Origin: UM-FILTER-49-7 sp964599895
GTDB lineage: Bacteria > Acidobacteriota > Holophagae > Thermotomaculales > Thermotomaculaceae
DNA length: 43,529 nt
Direction of reading: 5' to 3'
Assembly: GCA_964599895.1 (NCBI GenBank)
Contig: CAZRHT010000020.1
Location: forward strand, 1-43,529
Made by a program: the position numbers and the translations under genes
Part shown: positions 16,168 to 25,342 of the stretch, in pieces
Layout of the letters: each line of letters opens with the position of its first letter
Position numbering within the stretch: position 1 is the first letter of the stretch
Notes under the pieces: generated by a model
Databases searched by the model: none
The model's input: only the letters and a program-made list of their open reading frames with translations
What the model was told of the DNA's origin: nothing

Positions 16168-17250
16168 GGGAATCAGCCGAAGGGAATTCATGAAACTCGG
16201 TGCAGCTGGTGTTACGTGTTCGGTCTGCGGAGTCTCCCTTCTTGCCGGGGAGACCAGAGGTCACGAAGCGGAGTACTACGAAAAACTCAAAGACGGGAAA
16301 ATCAAGTGTCATATCTGTCCCCAGGAATGTGAGGTAACCAACCGGGAACGGGGAACCTGCGGGACCAGGGAAAACCGGGAAGGGAAGTATTTCACACTGG
16401 TCTACGGCCAGATTGCCGCGGCAAATATTGATCCCATTGAAAAAAAGCCGTTGTTTCATTATCATCCCACAAAAAAGGCCTTCTCAATTGCCACTCCCGG
16501 TTGTAACTTCATCTGCAAATTCTGCCAGAACTGGGAGATTTCCCAGAAACGCCCGGAACAGGTAAAGACAGTGGAATTCTCCGCGAAAAGTGTTTTGTTC
16601 AATGCCCGAAGCCGTCATTGTCCCATCATTGCTCATACCTACACAGAGCCGGTAATATTTTTTGAGTTCATGCGGGACTGCGCCGTGCTGGGGAAAGAGT
16701 CCGGCATTCCCAACGTTATGATTTCCAATGGATATATCCAGGAAAAGCCCATGCGGGAATTGTGCCGACACCTGGGCGCGGTGAAGATTGATCTGAAGGC
16801 ATTCACGGACGATTTTTACCAGAAAATCTGTGGCGGTAAATTGAAACCGGTGCTGGATACCATTCGAGTAGTGAGAGAAGAAGGTGTCTGGCTGGAGCTG
16901 GTGGTGCTGATTGTTCCCACGCTGAACGACAGTTCAACAGAAATTGACCGCATGACAAAATGGATTTATCGGGAGCTGGGACCAGACGTCCCCCTTCATT
17001 TTTCAAGGTACTATCCCACTTTCATGTTGCAGAATATTCCGCCCACGCCACCGGAAACCCTGTATCGCTGCCGGAAAATCTCTCTGAATAACGGACTTCA
17101 CTTTGTGTACATCGGCAATATTCTCACAGAGGCAGCCAACACTTACTGTCCGCATTGCGGTGTTCTTCTTATTGAACGGGCCGGATTCGCGGCAGAGATT
17201 GTGGGAATGGAAAAAAACAGGTGCGCCAAATGTGGGCAGGTTATCCCTGG
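16148..17250 (+). CDS. AmmeMemoRadiSam system radical SAM enzyme, Tat signal, 3' end in assembly gap
   Basis: I place the start at TTG 16148, inside the previous gene, because AGGAGGAG (16133-16140) lies just upstream and because only this start keeps the twin-arginine signal GISRREFMKLGAAG intact; ATG 16190 would cut it. After the signal come an N-terminal Cys cluster (CHICPQECEV and RGTCGTRENR), the radical SAM motif CNFICKFCQNW (CxxxCxxC), a TIM-barrel core with YTEP and KIDLKAF segments, and a C-terminal Cys pair (CPHCG and CAKCG), probably zinc. The last visible residues are CGQVIPG; related enzymes end a few residues later, so little is missing into the gap. It is the third gene of the operon. 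Product and substrate are unknown. Confidence 0.85.
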
Positions 17251-17350
17251 NNNNNNNNNNNNNNNNNNNNNNNNNNNNNNNNNNNNNNNNNNNNNNNNNN
17301 NNNNNNNNNNNNNNNNNNNNNNNNNNNNNNNNNNNNNNNNNNNNNNNNNN
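17251..17350. other. Assembly gap (100 N)
   Basis: One hundred N, a conventional unknown-length scaffold gap. It lies between the ends of the convergent radical SAM and cytochrome c genes, so probably only short termini and an intergenic terminator are missing, although more cannot be excluded. Confidence 0.99.
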
Positions 17351-17655
17351 TACAGCGTTGCGATATAAGCAGCCAGAGCTTTCAATTGCTCGTCTGAGAG
17401 TTTCGCCACGTTGCGCTTCATGATGGCCTTTTTCTTGCCGCCGTAGGTTCCATCCTGATAGCCTTTCATTTTCTTGAAGAGGGCGTCTGCTTTCTGTCCC
17501 TTCAATGGTGCGCTGGTGCCAAGCGCCTTTCTGCTACCGTCTTTTCCGTGGCAGGCCGAACATCTCTTGAAGAGAGTTTTGCCGTCAGCAGAAAATGCGG
17601 AGACTGACAGTGCCAGGAAGGAGCCAATAACAAGAATGCTGAATATTTTTTTCAT
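17351..17655 (-). CDS. Small soluble c-type cytochrome (monoheme, class I)
   Basis: The visible 101 residues have a Sec signal (KKIFSILVIGSFLALSVSA), then the heme-binding motif CSACHG near residue 32, a GxPLKGQKADAL-type middle, and a C-terminal helix LSDEQLKALAAYIATL typical of class I cytochromes c553/c6. The axial Met is probably in the segment KKAIMKRN. The codon crossing the gap edge is TA plus N, so it is most likely the stop (TAA or TAG) and the gene is nearly or fully complete. Start ATG 17655 has GGAGG upstream. It would act in the periplasm as an electron carrier. It is convergent with the radical SAM gene. Confidence 0.85.
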
Positions 17656-17684
17656 CTTTCCTCCAACGGAATAATCTCAAATTC

Positions 17685-17714
17685 ATTATTGTCCATTGTT
17701 ACCAATACTGTCAA
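17685..17714 (-). promoter_or_regulatory. Probable promoter of the small cytochrome c gene
   Basis: On the minus strand, TTGACA (17714-17709), an 18-nt spacer and AATAAT (17690-17685), with a start about 23 nt before ATG 17655. Confidence 0.6.
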
Positions 17715-17778
17715 GTCAGACTCAGGTAAAATCCTACTGCTTTACCGCTCACTCTCAATCAAGTGTCTGCGGCTCAAC

Positions 17779-18573
17779 CTATTTTGCATTCACGTTGATA
17801 CCAAAAAGCCGCCATTGGGGATATTCATAGTGGTATGTCAATTTGAACAGAATTGTTGTCTTTTTTGTCGGAAACTGGCCATTCAGGTGTAGTAGTCCAT
17901 CCTTGTCAATGGCCGGTGTCTCATCAAAGACAGGAGTTACGTCCTTTGCAATGGTAAGGTCATATCCTTTTTCTTTGAACGTATTGAAAATGTCGTGAAG
18001 TTTCTGCGTCGTGATCTGGGTTTGCCAGACCTTTGAAATTTCCTGATAGAAAGGGTTGTAATCGTCTGCATTGATAGCGGTTCCGAGAAGAACAACGGAT
18101 TCCTGCGCCATTTTGTTCAATTTATCAAGCGGTGGGATGGTGCTTTCCGCTTTTGGTTCATTTTCAGGAGAGGTTTTGGAAATACCACCCCCGGTCAATG
18201 ATAAGTTACTGATGCGCCAGGTTTCTCCTTCCTTAACCAGGGAGATGTCCATGGGGATGGCGGTTCCATCATTCAGCGTGACGGAGCCTTCTATTTTACC
18301 GTTTTGATTCTTGTAGGAAACAGAGCTCCAGTTGGCGGATTTGTACTGAGTCAGTCCGTTTCCCTTCATGAAAGCGGAAAACTGCTGGAAACTGGTGCTT
18401 TTCTTGAAAATTCCTGCGGTAGAATCATATGCGGCCTGAAGATTACCACTTCCTACCAGCGTGAAAAACTTGTTTGCCGGTTCCGCCATTTTGTTTACCA
18501 GTCCACAGGATACTGTTAACCCCAGGACCAGAATACTCATCGCGGTTATGTTGAAAAATCTCCTGGTTTTCAT
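17779..18573 (-). CDS. Probable lipoprotein of unknown function
   Basis: The 264-residue protein starts with KTRRFFNITAMSILVLGL and continues TVSCG, a lipobox-like signal with Cys23 as the lipidation site (Thr at -3 is unusual but tolerated). Two similar small alpha-beta domains follow (about residues 30-125 and 150-260), each beginning with a helix that could read as an NTF2-like or DUF4878-type fold: FFTLVGSGNLQAAYDSTAG in the first, and a closing WRLFGINVN strand in the second. A Ser/Pro/Glu-rich linker (TSPENEPKAESTIPP) separates them. It is a single gene with a GGAGGATTG-type ribosome binding site. The adjacent cytochrome has its own promoter. No function can be assigned; surface or periplasmic location is likely. 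Confidence 0.65.
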   Translation of the reverse strand: MKTRRFFNITAMSILVLGLTVSCGLVNKMAEPANKFFTLVGSGNLQAAYDSTAGIFKKSTSFQQFSAFMKGNGLTQYKSANWSSVSYKNQNGKIEGSVTLNDGTAIPMDISLVKEGETWRISNLSLTGGGISKTSPENEPKAESTIPPLDKLNKMAQESVVLLGTAINADDYNPFYQEISKVWQTQITTQKLHDIFNTFKEKGYDLTIAKDVTPVFDETPAIDKDGLLHLNGQFPTKKTTILFKLTYHYEYPQWRLFGINVNAK

Positions 18574-18931
18574 TCAATCCTCCCTCTGTTTTATACATGT
18601 TTGCCCGAACGGGTTGGATACAGGCATATATCACACATTAAAGAAATGTGAAATTCGGGTCATATGCCAGCCATCTTATGGAAACTCTCTAAAATTATAT
18701 CCCATTTCCCACCTTTTACAACTTTAAACAGGCGGAAACTTGATTTGGACAAAGTCCTTTTCATTTTTTCACATTCGGGTTTTGCATGTATTGAAGGTGA
18801 TGCTGTGAGAATCTGGCTGGCAAGGGTAATAAGTGCGCCATTTGTTCTTTAAGAGTGATTGAATGTGGGTGGGGCTTATGGTAGGATTTGGCCTTCTGAG
18901 AACGTGTGGCTATCGGGATTGAGGTACTGAA
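18574..18931. other. Divergent intergenic region upstream of tgt and the lipoprotein
   Basis: No gene or RNA is recognised. The best plus-strand promoter match is TTGAAT (18859-18864), a 17-nt spacer and TAGGAT (18882-18887), about 40 nt before the tgt ATG; it is only modest. A short dyad CCCG-AA-CGGG lies at 18604-18613. No clear minus-strand promoter was found. Confidence 0.4.
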
Positions 18932-20050
18932 ATGTATGGTTTTACACTCTTAAAAACGGACAAGGAGACGGCTGCCAGGCGAGGTATGCTCCAAACCGCC
19001 CACGGGGAAGTACCAACGCCGATTTTTATGCCGGTGGGAACCCAGGGGACAGTGAAGGCATTGACTCCGGAAATGCTGAAGGATTGCGGGACTCGAATAC
19101 TTCTCGGAAACACCTATCACCTGTTTCTTCGTCCCGGAGAGGATCTGGTTCAGGAAATGGGCGGGCTGCACCAGTTCATGAACTGGGATGGGCCAATCCT
19201 TACTGACAGCGGTGGATATCAGGTGTTCAGTCTGGGGAAGCTGCGCAAGATCAAGGAGGAAGGTGTTTCTTTTCAGTCCCACATTGACGGATCCGCCCGG
19301 TTTCTGAGCCCGGAAAAGGCGGTGGAAATTCAGAATGCCCTGGGTTCGGATATTGTTATGGTACTGGACGAGTGTCCACCGTATCCTTCCGATTACGATT
19401 ATATTGCAAAGTCATTGAATCTGACACTACGCTGGGCAGAACGGTCCCGTGCAGCGTGGACAGAATCGGTGGCCGAATCCGGTCGATTCCAGTTCGGGAT
19501 TGTACAGGGCGGAATGGTAAAAGAGCTTCGTCATCGTGCCACAGCGGCATTGGTAGAGATCGGGTTTGACGGGTATGCCATTGGAGGGTTGTCTGTTGGA
19601 GAACCAAAACATCTGATGCAGGAAGTTCTTTCCTATTCAGTGGACTGGTTGCCGGAAGACAAGCCAAGATATTTGATGGGGGTGGGGAAACCGGAAGATA
19701 TTCTGGATGCGGTTTCACGGGGCGTGGACATGTTCGACTGCGTGTTGCCCACCCGAAATGCCAGGAACGGACAGTTATTTACCCGACTTGGGCCAATCAA
19801 TATTAAGCGGGCGGAATTTCGGAAAGATAAGGGGCCGATTGATGAGAATTGCGATTGCTATACTTGTCGTAACTATTCCAGAGCCTACCTTAGACATCTG
19901 TACCAGGCAAAAGAAATTCTCTCTTCTGTCCTTAACACTATCCATAACGTCCGTTTTTTTGTAGAATTGCTGGAAGATGTGAGAATGTCCATCGAGAATG
20001 GTGATTTCATTACATTTAAGACTGAATTTATGAGACGATATGAAGCTTGA
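18932..20050 (+). CDS. tgt: Queuine tRNA-ribosyltransferase
   Basis: This 372-residue TIM-barrel enzyme exchanges guanine 34 for preQ1 in tRNAs with a GUN anticodon, the first committed step of queuosine on tRNA. The substrate loop LTDSGGYQVFSL (residues 90-101) and the nucleophile region DMFDCVLPTRNARNG (Asp269) are intact. The zinc site CDCYTCRNYSRAYLRHL near the C-terminus provides three Cys and a His. Length and motifs match bacterial Tgt. Its stop is 17 bp before the yajC start, in the common tgt-yajC-secD-secF order. Confidence 0.97.
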   Translation: MYGFTLLKTDKETAARRGMLQTAHGEVPTPIFMPVGTQGTVKALTPEMLKDCGTRILLGNTYHLFLRPGEDLVQEMGGLHQFMNWDGPILTDSGGYQVFSLGKLRKIKEEGVSFQSHIDGSARFLSPEKAVEIQNALGSDIVMVLDECPPYPSDYDYIAKSLNLTLRWAERSRAAWTESVAESGRFQFGIVQGGMVKELRHRATAALVEIGFDGYAIGGLSVGEPKHLMQEVLSYSVDWLPEDKPRYLMGVGKPEDILDAVSRGVDMFDCVLPTRNARNGQLFTRLGPINIKRAEFRKDKGPIDENCDCYTCRNYSRAYLRHLYQAKEILSSVLNTIHNVRFFVELLEDVRMSIENGDFITFKTEFMRRYEA

Positions 20051-20067
20051 AAATTGGAGGTGTTCTG

Positions 20068-20397
20068 GTGTTTGAAACATACGCATACGCAGCGGGGGCC
20101 GGTGGCGCAGCCGCACAGCCCAACTGGATGGTACAATTTTTTCCACTGCTGGTATTGTTTGGTATTTTTTATTTTATCCTGATCCGACCCCAGCAGAAAA
20201 AGCAGAAGGTACTGCAGAACATGCTGAGTAGCTTGAAGGTTGGAGATAAAGTGATCACCAATGGCGGAGTCCATGGGGAAGTCGCCTTTGTCGGGGACAA
20301 GGTGTTGCACCTCAAAGTGGCGAATAATGTGAAGCTGGTATTCTCCAAAGGGGCGATTGCCGGTCTGCAGAATCCGGACGAAAACGGAAATCAGTGA
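20068..20397 (+). CDS. yajC: Sec translocase accessory protein YajC
   Basis: The 109-residue single-pass membrane protein starts at GTG 20068, with GGAGG 7 nt upstream; a TTG at 20047 would only add seven residues and overlap tgt. The TM helix FFPLLVLFGIFYFILIRP is followed by the conserved QQKKQKVLQNMLSSLKVGDKV-type segment (shown in parts), and then a beta-rich cytoplasmic tail with GGVHGEV. YajC joins SecDF to assist protein export and insertion. It lies directly upstream of secD. Confidence 0.95.
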   Translation: MFETYAYAAGAGGAAAQPNWMVQFFPLLVLFGIFYFILIRPQQKKQKVLQNMLSSLKVGDKVITNGGVHGEVAFVGDKVLHLKVANNVKLVFSKGAIAGLQNPDENGNQ

Positions 20398-20416
20398 AGA
20401 GGGAGAAGTTGGCGAG

Positions 20417-21967
20417 ATGAAATTTAAGATTCTTTTTGTAGTGTTGTTGACGGCGGGGGCGATTTACTATATTTATCCTCCGAAAGAGAAAATTAACCTG
20501 GGCCTGGACCTCCAGGGTGGTATTCATATGGTACTTCAGGTGGAGATGAAGGATGCCATGAAGGCGGAACTGGACAACTCGAAATCAAACCTGGAACGTA
20601 TCCTAAAAGATGAGAAAGTAGACGTGAAGCAAGTCAAGGCCAACCCTGAACAACTGAAAATCATGGTCACCGGGGTTTCTGAGGACAAGGCGGAGAAGGT
20701 CGAGAAGATTTTTGATGATTACATGTCCAGATTCAATGTGAGTAATGATGGGGCCGGCGATTATACCTTGTCGTTTAAAGGCGCTGCGGTAAAAGAGATT
20801 CGTAAGCAGGCAATGCGTCAGGCTCTGATCACCATTCACAACCGTGTGGATGCCTATGGGGTATCCGAACCGATTATTCAACGCCAGGGACTGGAAAGTA
20901 ACCGTATCGTGGTGGAGTTGCCAGGTCTGGATGACCCCACCCGGGTGAAAAAATCTCTGTCTGAACCGGGTTGGCTGGAGTGGCGGCTCCTTGCCGCGCC
21001 CAATTCTTTCAAATCAAAAGCGGATATTCTTGCAGCCAACAACGGAAAGATCCCTGACGGCACAGCCATTTTCCCATCAGAACCCAGTGCAAATGGTGGG
21101 ATTGTGTGGTATCTGGTGAAGGATCGGGTGGAATTGAACGGAAATGATATCAAGACAGCCCGCCGTTCGTCTGACCAGTTTGGAAGCCCCACTGTAGCAT
21201 TTACACTGAACCAGGCGGGTGTCTCCAAGTTTTCCAGGGTCACAACCGAACACAGGGGAGAGCGACTGGCAATTATTCTGGATAAGAAGGTCGTATCCGC
21301 GCCCAGTATCAACGAGCCCATTAACACCCCAAACGCGCAGATCACCGGTCATTTTACGATTGATGAGTCGGAAGATCTGGCAATTAAGTTGCGGTCCGGC
21401 GCATTGCCGGCCAAGATGACTTTCCTGGAGGAGCGGACAGTTGGACCGTCCCTTGGACGAGACTCGATTCGTAAAGGTGTACGGTCTACGATGATGGGTT
21501 TGATTATCGTGATGGGATTTATGCTTTTCTATTATAAAGCAGCTGGAATCAATGCGGATCTGGCACTGATCCTCAATATGCTTTACCTGCTGGGTGGTAT
21601 GGCCTATTTTCACGCGACCCTCACTCTCCCCGGTATTGCAGGGTTTATTCTGACAATTGGTATGGCGGTGGACGCAAACGTGCTTATTTTTGAACGCATC
21701 AAGGAAGAACTAAGAAACGGTAAGACACCAAAATCTGCCATTGACGCAGGGTTCGCCAAAGCCATGTCGGCTGTATTGGACGGAAACATTACGACTCTGA
21801 TTGCCGCCCTCTTCCTGTTTCAGTATGGAACCGGACCGGTTAAAGGGTTTGCGGTTACATTGAGTCTGGGTATTGTTGCCTCTCTGTTCACCGCTATTTA
21901 CGTATCCAGGTGGTTCTTTGATCTGCGGTTGTCAGTATCACCTAACATCAAAAAGCTGAGCATTTGA
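20417..21967 (+). CDS. secD: Protein translocase subunit SecD
   Basis: This 516-residue RND-family subunit uses the proton-motive force to pull exported chains across the membrane. I choose ATG 20417, which removes 20 non-homologous residues overlapping yajC and starts MKFKILFVVLL. TM1 is followed by INLGLDLQGG (residues 27-35), the large periplasmic P1 domain with ALITIHNRVDAYGVSEP and a LPGLDDP motif, then TVGPSLGRDSI and the five clustered TM helices with a GMAVDANVLIFERIKEE segment containing the conserved Asp. It ends 12 bp before secF. Confidence 0.97.
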   Translation: MKFKILFVVLLTAGAIYYIYPPKEKINLGLDLQGGIHMVLQVEMKDAMKAELDNSKSNLERILKDEKVDVKQVKANPEQLKIMVTGVSEDKAEKVEKIFDDYMSRFNVSNDGAGDYTLSFKGAAVKEIRKQAMRQALITIHNRVDAYGVSEPIIQRQGLESNRIVVELPGLDDPTRVKKSLSEPGWLEWRLLAAPNSFKSKADILAANNGKIPDGTAIFPSEPSANGGIVWYLVKDRVELNGNDIKTARRSSDQFGSPTVAFTLNQAGVSKFSRVTTEHRGERLAIILDKKVVSAPSINEPINTPNAQITGHFTIDESEDLAIKLRSGALPAKMTFLEERTVGPSLGRDSIRKGVRSTMMGLIIVMGFMLFYYKAAGINADLALILNMLYLLGGMAYFHATLTLPGIAGFILTIGMAVDANVLIFERIKEELRNGKTPKSAIDAGFAKAMSAVLDGNITTLIAALFLFQYGTGPVKGFAVTLSLGIVASLFTAIYVSRWFFDLRLSVSPNIKKLSI

Positions 21968-21979
21968 CGAGGTAATGAA

Positions 21980-23128
21980 ATGAAAAAGGAATTTAATATT
22001 TTTGGTGCACGTAAAATCGCAGTTACAATCTCTTTGCTGTTTATGGCTGCTTCAATTGTCATAGTTGCGGTTATGGGTGTGAAAAGAGGTGTCCAGTTCG
22101 TAGGTGGCAGTGAGATCCAGGTGAAGTTCAAGGAGCCGGTGCCCATCAGTGATCTTCGGGCAGCATTCAAGAAGAATGGGTTTGGCCATGCTTCTATTAT
22201 GCAGATAACCGGTGAGAACGAGTTTATCATTAAATTGAAGGGAAAGGCGGGGGATGAAACTGCAAAAGGCAGTAAGGTTTCTCAGCGCATTTCGGCCATT
22301 TTCCGGGAAGCATCCAAGGAGAAAGAAACATCTCTCTTCGACTTGAACAAAACCAACCCGACAGACCTTGCCTATTTGTTGAAGAAGGGAAATCCTCTGA
22401 AAGTTGACGCGAATAAGATGATCGGGGAAGAACGAACTGTTTATGATGATATTGCGGAAAAAATCATTAAAGCTCGTTCGGATGAGGGAGATTTCTTTAA
22501 CTCAATGGATGATGCCCTTGCAACGGTTACGCAACCGGAGGTGAAGGCCTTTCTAACCAAGAGCTGTACGCTGGGAAACTACATCAAAATGAAGGAAGAT
22601 ACATTCAGTCCCAGTATCTCTTCTGAACAGACTGAGAAAGCAATTCTGGCCATTGTGATGGCACTGGGTGCCATTCTCGTGTACATTTCCATCCGATTCA
22701 AATTTGACTTCGCGGTAGGTGCGGTCCTGGCTCTGGTTCATGATGTTACCATTTCGCTCGGGATGTTTGTGTTGTTTAAACAGGAGTTTACCCTGCCGGT
22801 GGTGGCGGCCTTTCTGACCATTGTCGGATACTCGCTGAATGATACAATTGTTGTTTTTGACCGAATCCGTGAAAATCTGAAAATAGTCAAAACGGTCCCA
22901 CTGGAGCAGGTGATCAACAGCAGTATTGTCCAGACCTTGAGTCGTACACTGTTGACATCGTTGACCACCCTGTTCGTAGTGGTTGTGATTTTCCTCTTTG
23001 GTGGTTTGGCACTGAAGGGCTTTTCCTTCCCGCTTCTTGTGGGGATCATAGTAGGAACCTATTCCTCTATCTTTATTGCCAGCCCGGTTTACTATTTCGT
23101 GGAGGAACATTTTTACAAGGAAAAATAA
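21980..23128 (+). CDS. secF: Protein translocase subunit SecF with a helix-hairpin-helix-like periplasmic insertion
   Basis: This 382-residue protein is the SecD partner in proton-driven export. The core is recognisable: TM1 (residues 12-32), a VGGSEIQV strand, a C-terminal five-helix block with GYSLNDTIVVFDRIREN (residues 283-299), and the closing TM helices. It is longer than the usual 290-330 residues. Residues about 118-206 are extra and read like a ComEA/GspK-type helix-hairpin-helix element: FDLNKTNPTDL, then DDIAEKIIKARSDEGDFF and NSMDDAL. The normal VGPxVGxEL motif before TM2 is altered to FSPSISSEQ, retaining P and S. Start ATG 21980; a terminator follows at 23143. Function of the insert is unknown. 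Confidence 0.95.
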   Translation: MKKEFNIFGARKIAVTISLLFMAASIVIVAVMGVKRGVQFVGGSEIQVKFKEPVPISDLRAAFKKNGFGHASIMQITGENEFIIKLKGKAGDETAKGSKVSQRISAIFREASKEKETSLFDLNKTNPTDLAYLLKKGNPLKVDANKMIGEERTVYDDIAEKIIKARSDEGDFFNSMDDALATVTQPEVKAFLTKSCTLGNYIKMKEDTFSPSISSEQTEKAILAIVMALGAILVYISIRFKFDFAVGAVLALVHDVTISLGMFVLFKQEFTLPVVAAFLTIVGYSLNDTIVVFDRIRENLKIVKTVPLEQVINSSIVQTLSRTLLTSLTTLFVVVVIFLFGGLALKGFSFPLLVGIIVGTYSSIFIASPVYYFVEEHFYKEK

Positions 23129-23142
23129 TGATAGTCTGATGA

Positions 23143-23169
23143 GGGGGCAGATTTTTCTGCCCCCTTTTT
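23143..23169 (+). terminator. Rho-independent terminator after secF
   Basis: GGGGGCAGA (23143-23151) pairs perfectly with TCTGCCCCC (23156-23164), loop TTTT, then five T (23165-23169). It ends the tgt-yajC-secD-secF operon; the ribosome binding site of rel follows 15 nt later. Confidence 0.9.
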
Positions 23170-23194
23170 GCATTCAGTGGGTCAGGAGGGGCGC

Positions 23195-25342
23195 ATGATC
23201 CGGATTGAGGATGTTCTTGATATTTATTCGAACAACCGTCCGGACGGAGATGTGCTTCAGATACAAAAGGCCTACGTTTTTGCCAACATGATGCACGAGT
23301 ACCAGAAGCGGAAATCCGGTCTTCCTTTTATAACCCATCCCCTCAATGTGGCGCATACCATCGCGGAAAACAAGCTGGATACTGAAAGTCTTGTGGCTGC
23401 CCTGCTCCACGATGTAGTGGAAGACACTGATGCATCCAATGACCAGGTAGAGGAATTGTTCGGCAAGGATGTTGCCGGCATTGTCGATGGCCTTACCAAG
23501 CTCACCGCGCTGGAAAATGTTGACATTTCGGAACGGAAAGCTGCCAATTTCAAAAAGCTCCTCATTGCTATTGCCCGGGATCCCCGAGTTCTGATTATCA
23601 AGCTTGCAGACAGGCTGGATAATATGCGGACACTTGAATTCATGAAGCCTGAAAAGCAAAGATTGATTGCGGGAGAAACACTTGAAATTTATGCACCGCT
23701 GGCACATGCCATCGGAATGTCGCGAATCAAGAACGAACTGGAGGATTTGAGTTTTCGCTATATCTATCCGGAGGAATACAAGACGGTTTCAAAGGAAGCG
23801 GAAACAAAAGAAGGCACATACGCGGAGGATATGGAGCAGATTCGGGAAGTTCTGGAGCACGAAATGAGAGCGAATGGTATTCGGTGTATTATCCAGAGTC
23901 GAATCAAGCACAAGTTCAGCATATTCAGGAAGATGAAAACTCAGGATATTTCACTGGATGAGGTTTATGACTTTCTTGCTTTTCGCATTATTCTGACAGA
24001 CAATGATCCCAACGAATGCTACAAAGTTATCGGAGTGCTTCATAGTCTCTGGACCTACATCCCTCACCGGTGGCGTGATTTTATATCCCAGCCCAAGGAA
24101 AACGGATATCGCTCGGTCCACACAACTCTTATATATGAAGACGGAGTCTTCTTCGAAGTACAGGTTCGAACTGAGGAAATGCACCAAATTGCGGAACAGG
24201 GAATTGCCGCCCATTGGCAGTATAAACAGGGTCGGATGGAATCATTCGAGGAATCACGGCTGTACCAGGTATTGAGCCAGACTATTCTGGATCTGAAGGA
24301 AAAAACATCAGACGAATTCCTGACGGATCTTGCCCAGGGATTGAAAGACATCAGCCACGGGATCACTGTTTTGACGCCCAGGGGAAGAACAATCGCGTTG
24401 CCGGATCAGGCAACGCCGGTTGACTTTGCATATTCAATTCATACTGAGGTGGGGAACCACTGTGTAGGTGCGAAGGTCGACGGACGCTTAGTCCCACTCC
24501 ATACCGAACTTCACGATGGAAATATTGTTGAGATTCTGACGAATCCCAATGCCAAGCCAAGCCTGGACTGGTTAAAGCTGGTTCGAACTTCCCGGGCAAA
24601 ACACAAAATTCGGTCAACATACCGGGCCCTGGAGCGGGAGGAAAAAACTGCCGAAGGCCGGGAGATGCTGGAAAAGGCCATGCGGAAGCATAAGATTCCA
24701 TTCAGTCAGCTGGATGTGGAAAAAATTTCAAAGGCATACAAATCCTATAAGATTTCAAAAATTGATGAACTCTATTTTCTTGTTGGGAATAGCACCATTT
24801 CTGTCAACAAAGTGCTGGGGATTGTTGAACCAAGCCTCGTTCGCAAAAAACAGGCCATCTCACTGACCCGAAAACCCACCGAATCGGGGAATTTTGAAAA
24901 GAGGGTTCGAATACAGGGATTGGACAATTTACTGGTTACCCGTGCCCGATGCTGCAACCCCATTTTTGGGGACAAGATTGTCGGTTACCTCACAAAATTG
25001 AAAGGGATAAGCGTACACCGAGGAGATTGCGAGAACCTCAAGCAGGGCAGGATAGACCCGGCTCGGCTGATTGATGTGGACTGGGTGGAAGACCCGAACC
25101 ATTCTTTTCTCATTGAAATTATTGTGATTTCAGAAGACATTACCGGAATGTTGGCCCGCTTGACGGATGTATTCGATTCAATGAACTTGAACCTGCGAAA
25201 AGTTCAGGGGGAGAGTTTCAGAGTAAAGAACCAGGCCCAATTCCGATTCACTGTTCAGATCAGTTCCAGGGAAGAATTGAATCGGGTTCTTGCCCGAATT
25301 AAGGGAACCCGTGGCGTATTATCTGTCTGGCGCAAGAAATGA
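23195..25342 (+). CDS. Bifunctional (p)ppGpp synthetase/hydrolase (Rel/SpoT)
   Basis: This 715-residue long RelA/SpoT homologue makes and degrades (p)ppGpp in the stringent response. I choose ATG 23195 (AGGAGG at 23184-23189) over the upstream TTG. The hydrolase domain is intact with THP (His48) and HDVVEDT (His72-Asp73). The synthetase domain has RKMKTQ, YDFLAFR, SQPKENGYRSVHTTL, FEVQVRT and GIAAHWQYK motifs, so both activities are expected. A TGS domain (TVLTPRGRTIALPDQATPVD region), a zinc-finger-like RARCCNPIFGD segment and a C-terminal ACT domain follow. It overlaps the YdcF-like gene by four bases. rel or spoT is possible as a name; I leave the symbol blank. Confidence 0.95.
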   Translation: MIRIEDVLDIYSNNRPDGDVLQIQKAYVFANMMHEYQKRKSGLPFITHPLNVAHTIAENKLDTESLVAALLHDVVEDTDASNDQVEELFGKDVAGIVDGLTKLTALENVDISERKAANFKKLLIAIARDPRVLIIKLADRLDNMRTLEFMKPEKQRLIAGETLEIYAPLAHAIGMSRIKNELEDLSFRYIYPEEYKTVSKEAETKEGTYAEDMEQIREVLEHEMRANGIRCIIQSRIKHKFSIFRKMKTQDISLDEVYDFLAFRIILTDNDPNECYKVIGVLHSLWTYIPHRWRDFISQPKENGYRSVHTTLIYEDGVFFEVQVRTEEMHQIAEQGIAAHWQYKQGRMESFEESRLYQVLSQTILDLKEKTSDEFLTDLAQGLKDISHGITVLTPRGRTIALPDQATPVDFAYSIHTEVGNHCVGAKVDGRLVPLHTELHDGNIVEILTNPNAKPSLDWLKLVRTSRAKHKIRSTYRALEREEKTAEGREMLEKAMRKHKIPFSQLDVEKISKAYKSYKISKIDELYFLVGNSTISVNKVLGIVEPSLVRKKQAISLTRKPTESGNFEKRVRIQGLDNLLVTRARCCNPIFGDKIVGYLTKLKGISVHRGDCENLKQGRIDPARLIDVDWVEDPNHSFLIEIIVISEDITGMLARLTDVFDSMNLNLRKVQGESFRVKNQAQFRFTVQISSREELNRVLARIKGTRGVLSVWRKK

